This document shows, piece by piece, positions 1 to 5,989 of a stretch of 11,848 bases of DNA. A program made the position numbers and the translations under genes. The notes below the pieces were generated by a model. The model made no database searches. It was not told the origin of the DNA and saw only the letters and a list, made by a program, of their open reading frames with translations. Source of the stretch: Chloroflexota bacterium (GTDB taxonomy: Bacteria > Chloroflexota > Limnocylindria > Limnocylindrales > CSP1-4); assembly GCA_004298915.1 (NCBI GenBank), contig SCTE01000172.1, positions 1 through 11,848 of the forward strand, in the 5' to 3' direction. The stretch's first letter is position 1. The number at the start of each line of letters is the position of its first letter.

Positions 1-933
1 TGCCACTCTGTGCCCGATCAGCGAACGTTCAGCGATCTCTCGGCTCTCGACCTCGGAGAGCTCGGGCCGGGCACGCTTCGCGGTGCATTCACGATCTGGG
101 CTGGCGAATCTGGCAGCGGGTCCATCGAGCTCTTCATCGATGGTGGCGACCTGCCGGAAGGCTCACTGATGGTCTCCTGGGCCGGATCGGCGCGGGTGAC
201 CGCAACGAGCGCAGCCGGTGATTCGGGAGCGTTGTCGTTCGATGCCCTTGTTCTCTCCACGGGTGATGGCAAGCCGGTCCCTGCCGACCTTGGCCAGGAA
301 GCAGCGTCGCCTGCACCGTCCACGTTCCCCTGGCCGCCGACACTCTCCGGCACGTTGGACTGGACATGTGGGCCGTGGTTGGGCTCGCCGGACGGTGGGG
401 CGATCCCGCCTCCGTCACTCGCTCCACGCGCGTCCCAGCAGGAGTTGCCGTCGTCGGCGCCGGATGACACTCCGCCGCCGGAACCGACCGAGTTTGCCGC
501 TCCTTCTCCCAAGTGCCCGGCGCCCCTCGGGGCCATCCATGCGCCCGACGTGGTCGCGACGGTCGGCGCCGGACCCGGCGTCGTCACGACGACCGGATCC
601 TCGACCTTGATGACGTGTTCCACGACCGCGGCTGCTGACGGATTGCCTGGCGATCGAATCGTGGAGGTTGTGGCGAACGCAGGCGATCAGCTGACCCTGA
701 CGCTCCCGGCTGGCTGGGGCTACCTGCGCTGGGAGGGATCAGACCGTCCGGCAGTCGGGGAGGGCGCAAATGTCTGGCTCCCCGTCGATGTTTCGGGCGC
801 GCCCAACCACATCGATGTGCCGATTCCGGGACGCACCGGCGCCTCGGTCGCCAACTACAGCCTGTGGGTCGTGGGCTTCGATGGCCGGGTGGTCGGCCAG
901 CTCGAAATTTCGGTCGCGATCTCGGTGAGGTAG
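1..933 (+). CDS. C-terminal part of an unidentified modular, probably exported protein (5' end outside window)
   Basis: The reading frame is open from the first base of the window, so the GTG at 10 is probably internal and the gene starts further left. The visible part is about 310 residues with strong G/C at third positions. It has an N-terminal beta-rich block (motifs such as GSIELFIDGGDLP and LMVSWAGSARVTATS), a Pro/Ser/Ala-rich linker at roughly residues 95-175 that looks disordered, and a second beta-rich block (about 185-307) ending VVGQLEISVAISVR. The linker between two beta-sandwich-like blocks suggests a surface or secreted protein. No catalytic motif is visible and I do not recognise the family. 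There is no obvious terminator after the TAG. The 3' end overlaps a possible small convergent ORF on the other strand. Confidence 0.75.
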   Translation, partial: CHSVPDQRTFSDLSALDLGELGPGTLRGAFTIWAGESGSGSIELFIDGGDLPEGSLMVSWAGSARVTATSAAGDSGALSFDALVLSTGDGKPVPADLGQEAASPAPSTFPWPPTLSGTLDWTCGPWLGSPDGGAIPPPSLAPRASQQELPSSAPDDTPPPEPTEFAAPSPKCPAPLGAIHAPDVVATVGAGPGVVTTTGSSTLMTCSTTAAADGLPGDRIVEVVANAGDQLTLTLPAGWGYLRWEGSDRPAVGEGANVWLPVDVSGAPNHIDVPIPGRTGASVANYSLWVVGFDGRVVGQLEISVAISVR

Positions 934-1031
934 CGCGCCTGGTTCGCCCGAAGGCCCGCGAGCGCCGGAGCGACCGGCGACGACTCGATACCGCTGGTCG
1001 AGACGTTGACGAATTCCACGACGTGGGACAT
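855..1031 (-). CDS. Possible 58-aa small protein, unidentified
   Basis: This short frame begins MSHVVEFVNVSTSGIE and has a textbook AGGAGG ribosome site five bases before the ATG (minus strand, near 1037-1042). That site is the main reason for listing it and for choosing this ATG over upstream ones at 1055 and 1082. About 33 codons are free of other genes. The last 79 bases run antisense into the 3' end of the plus-strand gene at the left edge, which is unusual and argues for a truncated or decayed gene. It lies just downstream of the manA-like fragment on the same strand and may have been in its operon. No known domain is recognised, and function is unknown. Confidence 0.3.
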   Translation of the reverse strand: MSHVVEFVNVSTSGIESSPVAPALAGLRANQARYLTEIATEISSWPTTRPSKPTTHRL

Positions 1032-1054
1032 CACGCCCTCCTGAGCCAACGCAT

Positions 1055-1610
1055 TCATTCGGCGGGGATCGATCCGCTGCATGCTTTCGAGCCCCCCGGC
1101 CCATCGAGCTGGTCCGCGGCCACCGAGGCCGGGACGACGACAGTGTCCCAGGGCTCCAGCACCTCGATCCAGCTATCACCGATGAGGCGTGAGGACCCGC
1201 CGATCACCGTCACCACCTCGGGCGAGCGGCCCGCCGGGCGCCGGGTTACGTGACCGCGAACGTGCTCGATCTCCAGCCGGAACTCGGGGACCGACAGCCG
1301 GCCGTCGTCCGGGTGCCAGCCGCGCCCGGCAGGAAGCGCGTGCGCCTCGGGGCGGACGGACCGGAGTGATTCCGCGAGGTACAGGGTCCGACCGGGAATG
1401 GGGGGCCTCAGTCGGAGGTGCGGAGCGCAAGGTCGGAGGGTTGCTCGATCTCGTAGACAAAGGCTCCGGCGCCGATCGCGTCGAGCGTCCCTGGCTCAAG
1501 CATCAGGACGTCGTCCGGCACAGCCGGCTGCTCCTCGCAATGCTCACGATCGAGGGTTCCAGCTTCGATCTCCTTCCGGAGTGTTTGCTCCCCGATATCG
1601 CGCCTGGGTC
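1055..1610 (-). pseudogene. Mannose-6-phosphate isomerase (class I, ManA-like) C-terminal fragment, frameshifted
   Basis: Class I phosphomannose isomerase interconverts mannose-6-phosphate and fructose-6-phosphate. The minus-strand translation shows the C-terminal family signature: EIEAGTLDREHCEEQPAV, then LEPGTLDAIGAGAFVYEIEQ, then PSDLALRTSD. At 1408-1410 the frame hits TGA, and one base over it resumes as RPPIPGRTLYLAESLRSV, a segment that normally follows a Trp (SDW.RPP). Restoring one G would recreate TGG and rejoin the frames. The second part runs as a jelly-roll tail to a stop at 1055-1057. The residue that is usually the zinc-ligand His in GTVHAIG is Asp here (GTLDAIG). The N-terminal half is absent: homology stops near 1600, where the IS110 remnant begins on the opposite strand. 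Family assignment is from motif recognition. The frameshift could be a sequencing error, but truncation and His loss support decay. Confidence 0.7.
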
Positions 1611-1619
1611 CGGTTACCA

Positions 1620-2245
1620 GGCGGGTGTCCGAGTCCGTCTCGGGGAGATGCGTCGGTTGATGAGCCTGCCGGGCGTAAGCGGGACGACCGCCGCCACGCT
1701 CGTCGCCGTCATCGGTGACGTCCACCGCTTCCGGGCGCCCGGCCGGCTGGTCGCATATCTCGGCCTCGATCCGCGGGTGAACCAGTCGGGCGAGGACCCT
1801 GCCCGCCACGGCCGGATCAGCAAGCAGGGTGCCTCGGTCGCCCGTCAGGTCCTCGTCGAGGCGGCCTGGGTCGCCACCCGAACGGCCGGTCCACTGCACG
1901 CCTTCGCCCAACGGGTCGCCGCCCGGCGCGGCTGGAACGTCGCGATCGTCGCCGTCGCCCGAAAGCTGGCGGTGATCGCCTGGCACCTCCTGGGCCGCGA
2001 GGAGGAGTACGCGTACTCCTCGACCGTCGCGGCTCCGCCTCAAGCTCCGCGCGCTCGAGCTCCGGACGGGCAGCGAACGAGCCAAGGGTCGATCGATCGG
2101 GCTTGCCAGCACGGAGGCCGCGCGTCGCCTCGAGCTGGAGCGCGCCGAGCAGGCCGAAGCCGTATACCGTCGACTGGTGGCCGAGCGCTCGACGAGCGGG
2201 AGCGGTGCGAGCGACGCAACTGGGGCGCGCATCTCACGACGCTGA
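1620..2245 (+). pseudogene. IS110-family transposase remnant (C-terminal half, frameshifted)
   Basis: IS110/IS1111 transposases have an N-terminal DEDD nuclease domain and a C-terminal domain with a catalytic serine. Only the C-terminal domain is here: LMSLPGVSGTTAATLVAVIGD, HRFRAPGRLVAYLGLDPRV, QSGEDPARHGRISKQG, VLVEAAW, then VAIVAVARKLAVIAWHLLGREEEYAY, all typical of the family. The matching frame ends near 2015. The usual C-terminal tail (RPSRLRLKLRALELRTGSER) continues one frame over, to a TGA at 2243-2245, so there is a second lesion. No DEDD domain is found upstream; that space holds the manA-like fragment on the other strand. The element is therefore truncated and inactive. IS110 elements lack clear terminal inverted repeats, and none was found, so the left boundary (about 1600-1645) is approximate. 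Confidence 0.85.
1620..2245 (+). mobile_element. Degenerate IS110-type insertion sequence fragment
   Basis: This is the DNA footprint of the transposase remnant. No target duplication or terminal repeats are seen, as expected for this family. The manA-like N-terminal half was looked for on the far side (2246-2433) and is not there. The junction is therefore a deletion or rearrangement rather than a simple insertion. Confidence 0.6.
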
Positions 2246-2433
2246 GCGTCAACCAGCGCGGCAGGGGTCAGCCCCGGCCCTGCTCTTCGGTTCGGCGATC
2301 ACCCGCACCATGGCGATTCTGCTCCGGCCGATCGTGCCCCGCAAGCGACTTGACTTTCATCCGTAGGTTCGGGTCCGCCGGGCCGGATAGCACGAGACCC
2401 GGCCACGATGACCGGGTCACGTTGGGGAATCAC

Positions 2434-2508
2434 TGGAGCCGACACTCGGATTTGAACCGAGGACCTGCTGTTTACGAAACAGCTGCTCTACCGCTGAGCT
2501 ATGTCGGC
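2434..2508 (-). tRNA. tRNA-Thr (anticodon CGT), with encoded CCA
   Basis: On the minus strand a full cloverleaf can be folded: acceptor GCCGACA with TGTCGGC, D stem GCTC/GAGC, anticodon stem GCTGT/ACAGC around loop TTCGTAA, and T stem CTCGG/CCGAG around TTCAAAT. The length is 72 bases plus an encoded CCA at 2434-2436. The anticodon CGT reads the Thr codon ACG. Acceptor pairs G1-C72 and C2-G71 agree with known threonyl identity elements. Discriminator base is T. The gene sits between the IS110 remnant and the response regulator gene. Confidence 0.96.
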
Positions 2509-2517
2509 GCGGGGCCC

Positions 2518-2523
2518 AGTATA
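2518..2523 (-). promoter_or_regulatory. Probable -10 box of the tRNA-Thr gene
   Basis: TATACT on the minus strand lies ten bases before the mature tRNA 5' end, so transcription would start about three bases upstream of it. No good -35 hexamer is visible at 16-18 bases spacing, so the promoter call rests on the -10 alone. Confidence 0.5.
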
Positions 2524-2550
2524 GGTGCCCCATGCCGACGGCCGTTCCGG

Positions 2551-2565
2551 CGGCCCTTCGGGCCG
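2551..2565 (-). terminator. Possible terminator hairpin after the response regulator gene
   Basis: Six G/C pairs (CGGCCC with GGGCCG) close a three-base loop, 23-37 bases past the stop codon of the response regulator. There is no T-run after it, so it would be a weak intrinsic terminator or a 3' stabilising hairpin. Confidence 0.35.
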
Positions 2566-2587
2566 GGCTCGATCGCGCGTGCGGCGC

Positions 2588-3334
2588 TCAGCCGATCAGG
2601 GCCGACCGTTCGTCCTCGACCGGAGGATCCACCGGTTCAGGGGCCGATGGAGCATCCACATCGAGCAGGTAGCCGATGCCCTGGAACGTCTTGATCCGGC
2701 CCGGATCGCCGGGCTCAGCGCCCAGCTTGCGGCGGACGCGGGAAACCCAGACCCGCAGGTACTGGAGATCATCCCGGTACTCGGGTCCCCAGACCTTGGT
2801 CAGCAGCTCGGTGTGGAGCACGACCTTGCCGGGGTTGGCCGCGAGATGCTGGAGCAGAAGCCACTCCGTGCGGGACAGCCGGACCATCTCGCCGGCCTTC
2901 GTCACCAGCCGGCGCTCGAGGTCGATCTCGATGTCGTCGAAGGCCAGGACCCCGGAGCCCGGGCTCGCCCCCGACGTTCGTCGCAGGACGGCCCGCACGC
3001 GGGCGGTCAGCTCGTCCGGGTGGAACGGCTTGGCGATGTAGTCATCTGCCCCCAGATCGAGGCCGGTGGCCTTGTCGGCCGTCGATCCCTTGGCGGTCAG
3101 CAGGATGACGGCGACCGGGCGTCGTTCCCGGAGCTGGCGCATGACCTCGATCCCGTCGAGATCCGGCATCACGATGTCGAGCAGCACGATGTCCGGGCGG
3201 ATCTCCTCCGCCTTCTGGAGTGCCTCCTCACCGCCACTCGCGGTCACGACGCGAAAGCCCTCCTGCCCGAGCGCGACGAGCTTGGTGATCCTCGGTTCGT
3301 CGTCGGCGACGAGCACGAGGGGCTGGATACTCAC
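2588..3334 (-). CDS. OmpR/PhoB-family response regulator, KdpE-like
   Basis: A DNA-binding response regulator that would be phosphorylated by a sensor kinase. The receiver domain (residues 1-115) has the acidic pair D11-D12, phospho-acceptor D53 in DIVLLDIVMPDLDG, T80 and K102 (AKPF). A winged-helix effector domain (about 128-228) carries LSRTEWLLLQHL, KVWGPEYRDDLQYLRVWVSR and FQGIGYLLD, closest by eye to KdpE-type regulators. The tail after 230 is acidic and Pro-rich. The GTG start is chosen because AGGAGG lies eight bases upstream. The first receiver helix looks two residues shorter than usual (D12 to D53 is 41, against 43 in PhoB). The nearest kinase is the divergent gene at 4172-5890, a likely partner. 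Only about 24 bases separate its ribosome site from an upstream hairpin, so it is probably transcribed from the small genes ahead of it. The potassium role of KdpE should not be assumed, as no kdp genes are visible. Confidence 0.9.
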   Translation of the reverse strand: MSIQPLVLVADDEPRITKLVALGQEGFRVVTASGGEEALQKAEEIRPDIVLLDIVMPDLDGIEVMRQLRERRPVAVILLTAKGSTADKATGLDLGADDYIAKPFHPDELTARVRAVLRRTSGASPGSGVLAFDDIEIDLERRLVTKAGEMVRLSRTEWLLLQHLAANPGKVVLHTELLTKVWGPEYRDDLQYLRVWVSRVRRKLGAEPGDPGRIKTFQGIGYLLDVDAPSAPEPVDPPVEDERSALIG

Positions 3335-3372
3335 TCGGTCGTCCTCCTGGCCTGTCGTTCGATCTGATGCAA

Positions 3373-3407
3373 CGAGCCCGGCGCATCGCAGTGACGCGCC
3401 GGGCTCG
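3373..3407 (-). terminator. Strong hairpin between the 68-aa gene and the response regulator gene
   Basis: A perfect 12-base-pair inverted repeat (CGAGCCCGGCGC at 3373-3384 with its complement at 3396-3407) encloses an 11-base loop. It lies 13 bases past the stop of the 68-aa gene. Only TT follows on the minus strand, so it may act as a partial terminator or attenuator that lowers response regulator expression relative to the small proteins. Confidence 0.6.
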
Positions 3408-3419
3408 GACTTCCTGTTC

Positions 3420-3626
3420 CTAGGACGAGGCCGGGGCCGTCGGCGCCAGCGTCGGCAGGTTCACGTCGACGTTGATGTCGCCCGGCTTCGAGCTCTGCCC
3501 GGCACCCGGGCCGAGGAAAAGATACCAGCCGATTGCCAGCATCAGGACGAGGACGATGACGCCGAGGACGGCCCCGGCGCCCGAGCCGCCGTCCGAGACG
3601 ACGACGGTATCGCGATGGTCAGTCAT
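3420..3626 (-). CDS. Small single-span membrane protein, 68 aa
   Basis: A short protein with an acidic/polar N-terminus (MTDHRDTVVVSDGGSG), one clear hydrophobic segment at about residues 17-38 (AGAVLGVIVLVLMLAIGWYL), and a polar Pro/Ala/Ser-rich C-terminus containing DINVDVNLPTL. The ATG is chosen because AAGGAGA lies seven bases upstream; longer in-frame extensions pass through the neighbouring gene antisense to its sense and are unlikely. There is no lipobox and no cleavage-site pattern I would trust, so a membrane-anchored topology is inferred. It resembles small transmembrane proteins seen beside stress genes in high-GC bacteria, but no named family is recognised. It sits between the LEA-like gene (64 bases upstream) and the response regulator gene, all on one strand and probably co-transcribed. 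Confidence 0.8.
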   Translation of the reverse strand: MTDHRDTVVVSDGGSGAGAVLGVIVLVLMLAIGWYLFLGPGAGQSSKPGDINVDVNLPTLAPTAPASS

Positions 3627-3659
3627 GGTTCGGTCTCCTTGTTCGATGGGTGTGATGGT

Positions 3660-3683
3660 CGCCGGCGACGATCGTCGCCGGCG
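3660..3683. repeat. Perfect 24-bp palindrome between the 74-aa and 68-aa genes
   Basis: The half-site CGCCGGCGACGA is followed directly by its exact complement. As RNA on the minus strand it would form a stem of about ten G/C-rich pairs with a tetraloop, beginning seven bases after the stop codon of the 74-aa gene. No T-run follows. It may be an attenuating or mRNA-stabilising hairpin, or a DNA operator. Confidence 0.8.
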
Positions 3684-3690
3684 GTTCGTG

Positions 3691-3915
3691 TCAGCGACGC
3701 TCGGGTCGCTCGGTCGATTCGTTCCGGCGCCGGAGCGCGTCACCGACGTTGTCGATGCCCTCGCGGATGTCGTCCCCGGCATTGCCGAGGCCGTCGCGGA
3801 CGTCGTCGCCCAGGTTCCCGAGCTTGTCGGCGACATCCTCGTTGCCGTCGATCCGTCGCCAGGTTTCCTTCGCCTTGTTCTCGGCCTCACGCTCGGCCTT
3901 CTTGAGGTCGTTCAT
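3691..3915 (-). CDS. LEA-like small hydrophilic protein with 11-residue repeats, 74 aa
   Basis: A highly charged protein with no membrane segment or cysteines. The N-terminus (MNDLKKAEREAENKAKETWR) is lysine/glutamate-rich and should be helical. The centre holds three consecutive 11-residue units: LGNLGDDVRDG, LGNAGDDIREG and IDNVGDALRRR, with a weaker earlier copy around NEDVADK. Such 11-mer periodicity gives amphipathic helices and is typical of LEA-group-3-like and some CsbD-like stress proteins, which protect proteins or membranes during drying or osmotic stress. The family link is by pattern, not by a known signature. The ATG is supported by AGGAGG nine bases upstream. It is the first gene of a minus-strand group with the 68-aa membrane protein and the response regulator, and is divergent from the kinase gene. 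Confidence 0.8.
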   Translation of the reverse strand: MNDLKKAEREAENKAKETWRRIDGNEDVADKLGNLGDDVRDGLGNAGDDIREGIDNVGDALRRRNESTERPERR

Positions 3916-4111
3916 CGTTCAAAGCCTCCTGCTGGAGCTCGCCGGAGCGAGCGGTCCGCCACCGTCCGGTGACGTGGCCCACACCGTAGGTCTGGCGGTG
4001 TTGCACCCGGTCATGACAGGCGCCGAGTTGCCGTTGCGGCTACATGACAGCTTGGTTTGGGCCGGGACGTCCCGAGGCCGGACGATCTGCCGGCGATCCG
4101 AGCGAGCGTCG

Positions 4112-4117
4112 TATAGT
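4112..4117 (+). promoter_or_regulatory. Possible -10 box for the histidine kinase gene
   Basis: TATAGT is an isolated A/T-rich hexamer in the divergent intergenic region, 55 bases before the chosen GTG. No convincing -35 is seen at 16-18 bases spacing, so an activator or alternative sigma factor may be needed. The rest of the 256-base region 3916-4171 shows no gene. Confidence 0.4.
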
Positions 4118-4120
4118 CCG

Positions 4121-4136
4121 CCCGACAACTGTCGGG
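4121..4136. promoter_or_regulatory. Short dyad next to the kinase -10 box, operator candidate
   Basis: CCCGACA and TGTCGGG are separated by two bases and begin three bases after the TATAGT box, so they would cover the likely transcription start. The position suits a repressor or autoregulatory site, or a small hairpin at the mRNA 5' end. Confidence 0.4.
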
Positions 4137-4171
4137 TCGTGATCGCGCAACGCCAGGAGGGACGAACGAGC

Positions 4172-5890
4172 GTGCAGGCCGGAAGGCGCGACTGGCGCGC
4201 CATCGCGCTGGCCCAGCGCCGGGGTCCGGGTGTCGGCCTGGTCCTTGTCCTGGTCGCGATGATCCTGAAGGCCGCCTTCACGTCCCAATTCGACGTCCAG
4301 ATCGCCTACCTCCCGCTGTTCGCGGTACTGCCGATCGCGGTCATCCTCGGCGGGACCTGGGCTGGCGTCACGCTCTCGCTCGTCGGAGCGGTCGTCGATC
4401 TCATCGTGTACGAGGAACCGACCGCGACCGGGACGATCCTGCGACCCGATGAGCTGGCCCGATTCCTGCTGTTCATCCCGACGAGCCTGTGGATCAGCTG
4501 GTTGATCGGCTCTGTCGTCGGGCTTCGGACCGAAGCCGCAACGCAGGCGAGACGGTACGCGGAACTCATTGCCGCACTGCCGGATTTCGCGGTTGTCGTG
4601 GACCGCGCGACCGGGCGGATCAGCTTCGCGAATGCCGCGTTCTCGAGGATCGGCTGGGAACCGGCCCAGCTGATCGGCCGGCCGATCCTCGACCTGTTGC
4701 CCGACATCGGCGAGGCGATCGGTTTGTCCGGGTCGGACACAGCGGTCGTCCAGGCACTCCACTCACCCGACGGAAGCACTGCGGAAGTCGACGTCCTCGT
4801 GCAGTCGCTCGATGCATCGAGTGACCGTCCCGCCTACCTCGTCTCGGCGAGGGACGTCCGAGCGCACGTAGAGGCCGAGATGCGCCTCACCCGGCTGGCC
4901 GCAGCCGAGCGGAGGATCGTCCAGACCCTCCGCGCAATCCTCGGCGCCATGAACGAGGGCGTCGCCGTCATCGACAGTGATGGCGCGATCGCCTTCGCGA
5001 ACGACGCGCTCTCCAGGGTTGCCGGTCGGCCGGTCAGCACCCGTGCCGACCTGGTCCAGGCGCTGCGGACCGAGATCGCCGGCGGCGACCTCCATTTCGA
5101 CGATCCACCGCGCTGGCTGAGCGTGTGGGTACATCCGGTCGAGGGGTCGGAACTCGTGATGATTCGCGACACGACCGAGGAGCACGAGCGGGCCGAGCGA
5201 CAGGACGCCTTCATCGGCGTCCTGAGCCACGAGTTGCGCACGCCGATCACCACGATCCTCGGGCTGGCCGACCTCCTCAGCCGTCCTTCGGGCGTCGAGC
5301 TGGCGAGCACGCAGGATCTTGCCGGCGACATCGCGAGCGAGGCAGGACGGCTCCACGCGTTGATCGAGGATCTGCTGGTCCTGAGCCGGATGCAGGTCGG
5401 CGAGATCACCTCGGAACCCGAACCCGTGCACGTCCGCCACGCCATCGAAACCGCGGTTCGTGCCGAGGCGACGCGGTATCCGAACGTCAGGTTCGTGGTG
5501 CAGGCCGCGCCCGACTTGCCGGCGGTCGATGGGGACACGACGTTCCTCAATCAGGTCCTCGGCAACCTGGTCGGGAACGCCGCGAAGTTCAGTCCGACGA
5601 CCGGGGGCGAAGTCATCGTCTCGGCGGAGCCCGACGGTGACGAGATTCGCGTCGTCGTGACCGACAACGGTCCCGGGTTCGATCCGGTTGATGGCGAGCG
5701 ACTGTTCGATATATTCTTCCGCTCCAGTCGTACCGCCAGCACTCGAGCGGGATCGGGCATCGGCCTGTATGTGGCCAAGACCCTCGTGGAGGCGATGCAC
5801 GGCCGCATCTGGGCCCGGGCCCGGGCCGCGGGAGGCTCGGAATTCGGGTTCGCGATCCCGATCCTCCACGAGGATGAGCTGGCAAGCTGA
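4172..5890 (+). CDS. Membrane sensor histidine kinase with two PAS-like regions
   Basis: It senses a signal and phosphorylates a response regulator. The first 120 residues hold about four hydrophobic segments (around 20-36, 44-60, 62-80, 98-118) with short loops, resembling the DUF4118 membrane region of KdpD-like kinases. A PAS-like region follows at about 128-245 (ALPDFAVVVDRATGRISFAN) and a second at about 255-335 (AMNEGVAVIDSDGAIAFAND). The HisKA H-box is SHELRTPIT with phospho-acceptor H353. The ATPase domain has N469 (GNAAKF), DNGPGFD from D498, an F-box (LFDIFFRS) and G2 GSGIGLYVAK from G527. The GTG at 4172 is chosen because AGGAGG lies 11 bases upstream and the membrane region begins just after it; the frame is open further upstream without a good start. 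572 aa. All catalytic boxes are intact. Divergent from the KdpE-like regulator group, its likely partner. Confidence 0.9.
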   Translation: MQAGRRDWRAIALAQRRGPGVGLVLVLVAMILKAAFTSQFDVQIAYLPLFAVLPIAVILGGTWAGVTLSLVGAVVDLIVYEEPTATGTILRPDELARFLLFIPTSLWISWLIGSVVGLRTEAATQARRYAELIAALPDFAVVVDRATGRISFANAAFSRIGWEPAQLIGRPILDLLPDIGEAIGLSGSDTAVVQALHSPDGSTAEVDVLVQSLDASSDRPAYLVSARDVRAHVEAEMRLTRLAAAERRIVQTLRAILGAMNEGVAVIDSDGAIAFANDALSRVAGRPVSTRADLVQALRTEIAGGDLHFDDPPRWLSVWVHPVEGSELVMIRDTTEEHERAERQDAFIGVLSHELRTPITTILGLADLLSRPSGVELASTQDLAGDIASEAGRLHALIEDLLVLSRMQVGEITSEPEPVHVRHAIETAVRAEATRYPNVRFVVQAAPDLPAVDGDTTFLNQVLGNLVGNAAKFSPTTGGEVIVSAEPDGDEIRVVVTDNGPGFDPVDGERLFDIFFRSSRTASTRAGSGIGLYVAKTLVEAMHGRIWARARAAGGSEFGFAIPILHEDELAS

Positions 5891-5947
5891 TCGGCCGCCG
5901 GATGGCAGCATCCTCGAGCCGCCCCGGGGGCGGGAGCAAGCGGAACC

Positions 5948-5967
5948 GCCGCCGGCAGTCCGGCGGC
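5948..5967 (+). terminator. Hairpin between the kinase and cupin genes
   Basis: GCCGCCGG and CCGGCGGC form eight pairs around the loop CAGT, about 60 bases past the kinase stop. There is no T-run, so it is at best a weak terminator. It ends 22 bases before the cupin start codon and could instead shape the cupin mRNA leader. Confidence 0.35.
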
Positions 5968-5989
5968 CCCCGGACACGTTGGAGGACAC

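Noticed and set aside
2246..2433. Possible N-terminal half of the manA-like gene beyond the IS110 remnant
   Set aside because: Minus-strand frames here show no phosphomannose isomerase N-terminal motifs; the stretch holds no gene that I can support.
1189..2694. A 501-codon open frame on the plus strand
   Set aside because: Only its central part matches the IS110 transposase. The start overlaps the manA-like fragment and the end reads through the tRNA gene, so the full frame is not a gene.
3627..3890. Longer version of the 68-aa membrane protein starting near 3890
   Set aside because: It would overlap most of the 74-aa gene in another frame and pass through the palindrome; the ATG at 3626 has its own ribosome site.
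3749..4171. Upstream extension of the kinase reading frame
   Set aside because: The extension runs antisense through the 74-aa gene and its promoter region, and the good ribosome site lies just before 4172.
5811..5828. GGGCCC-rich short repeat near the end of the kinase gene
   Set aside because: It encodes the Ala/Arg-rich segment of the ATPase domain and is explained by high-GC codon use.
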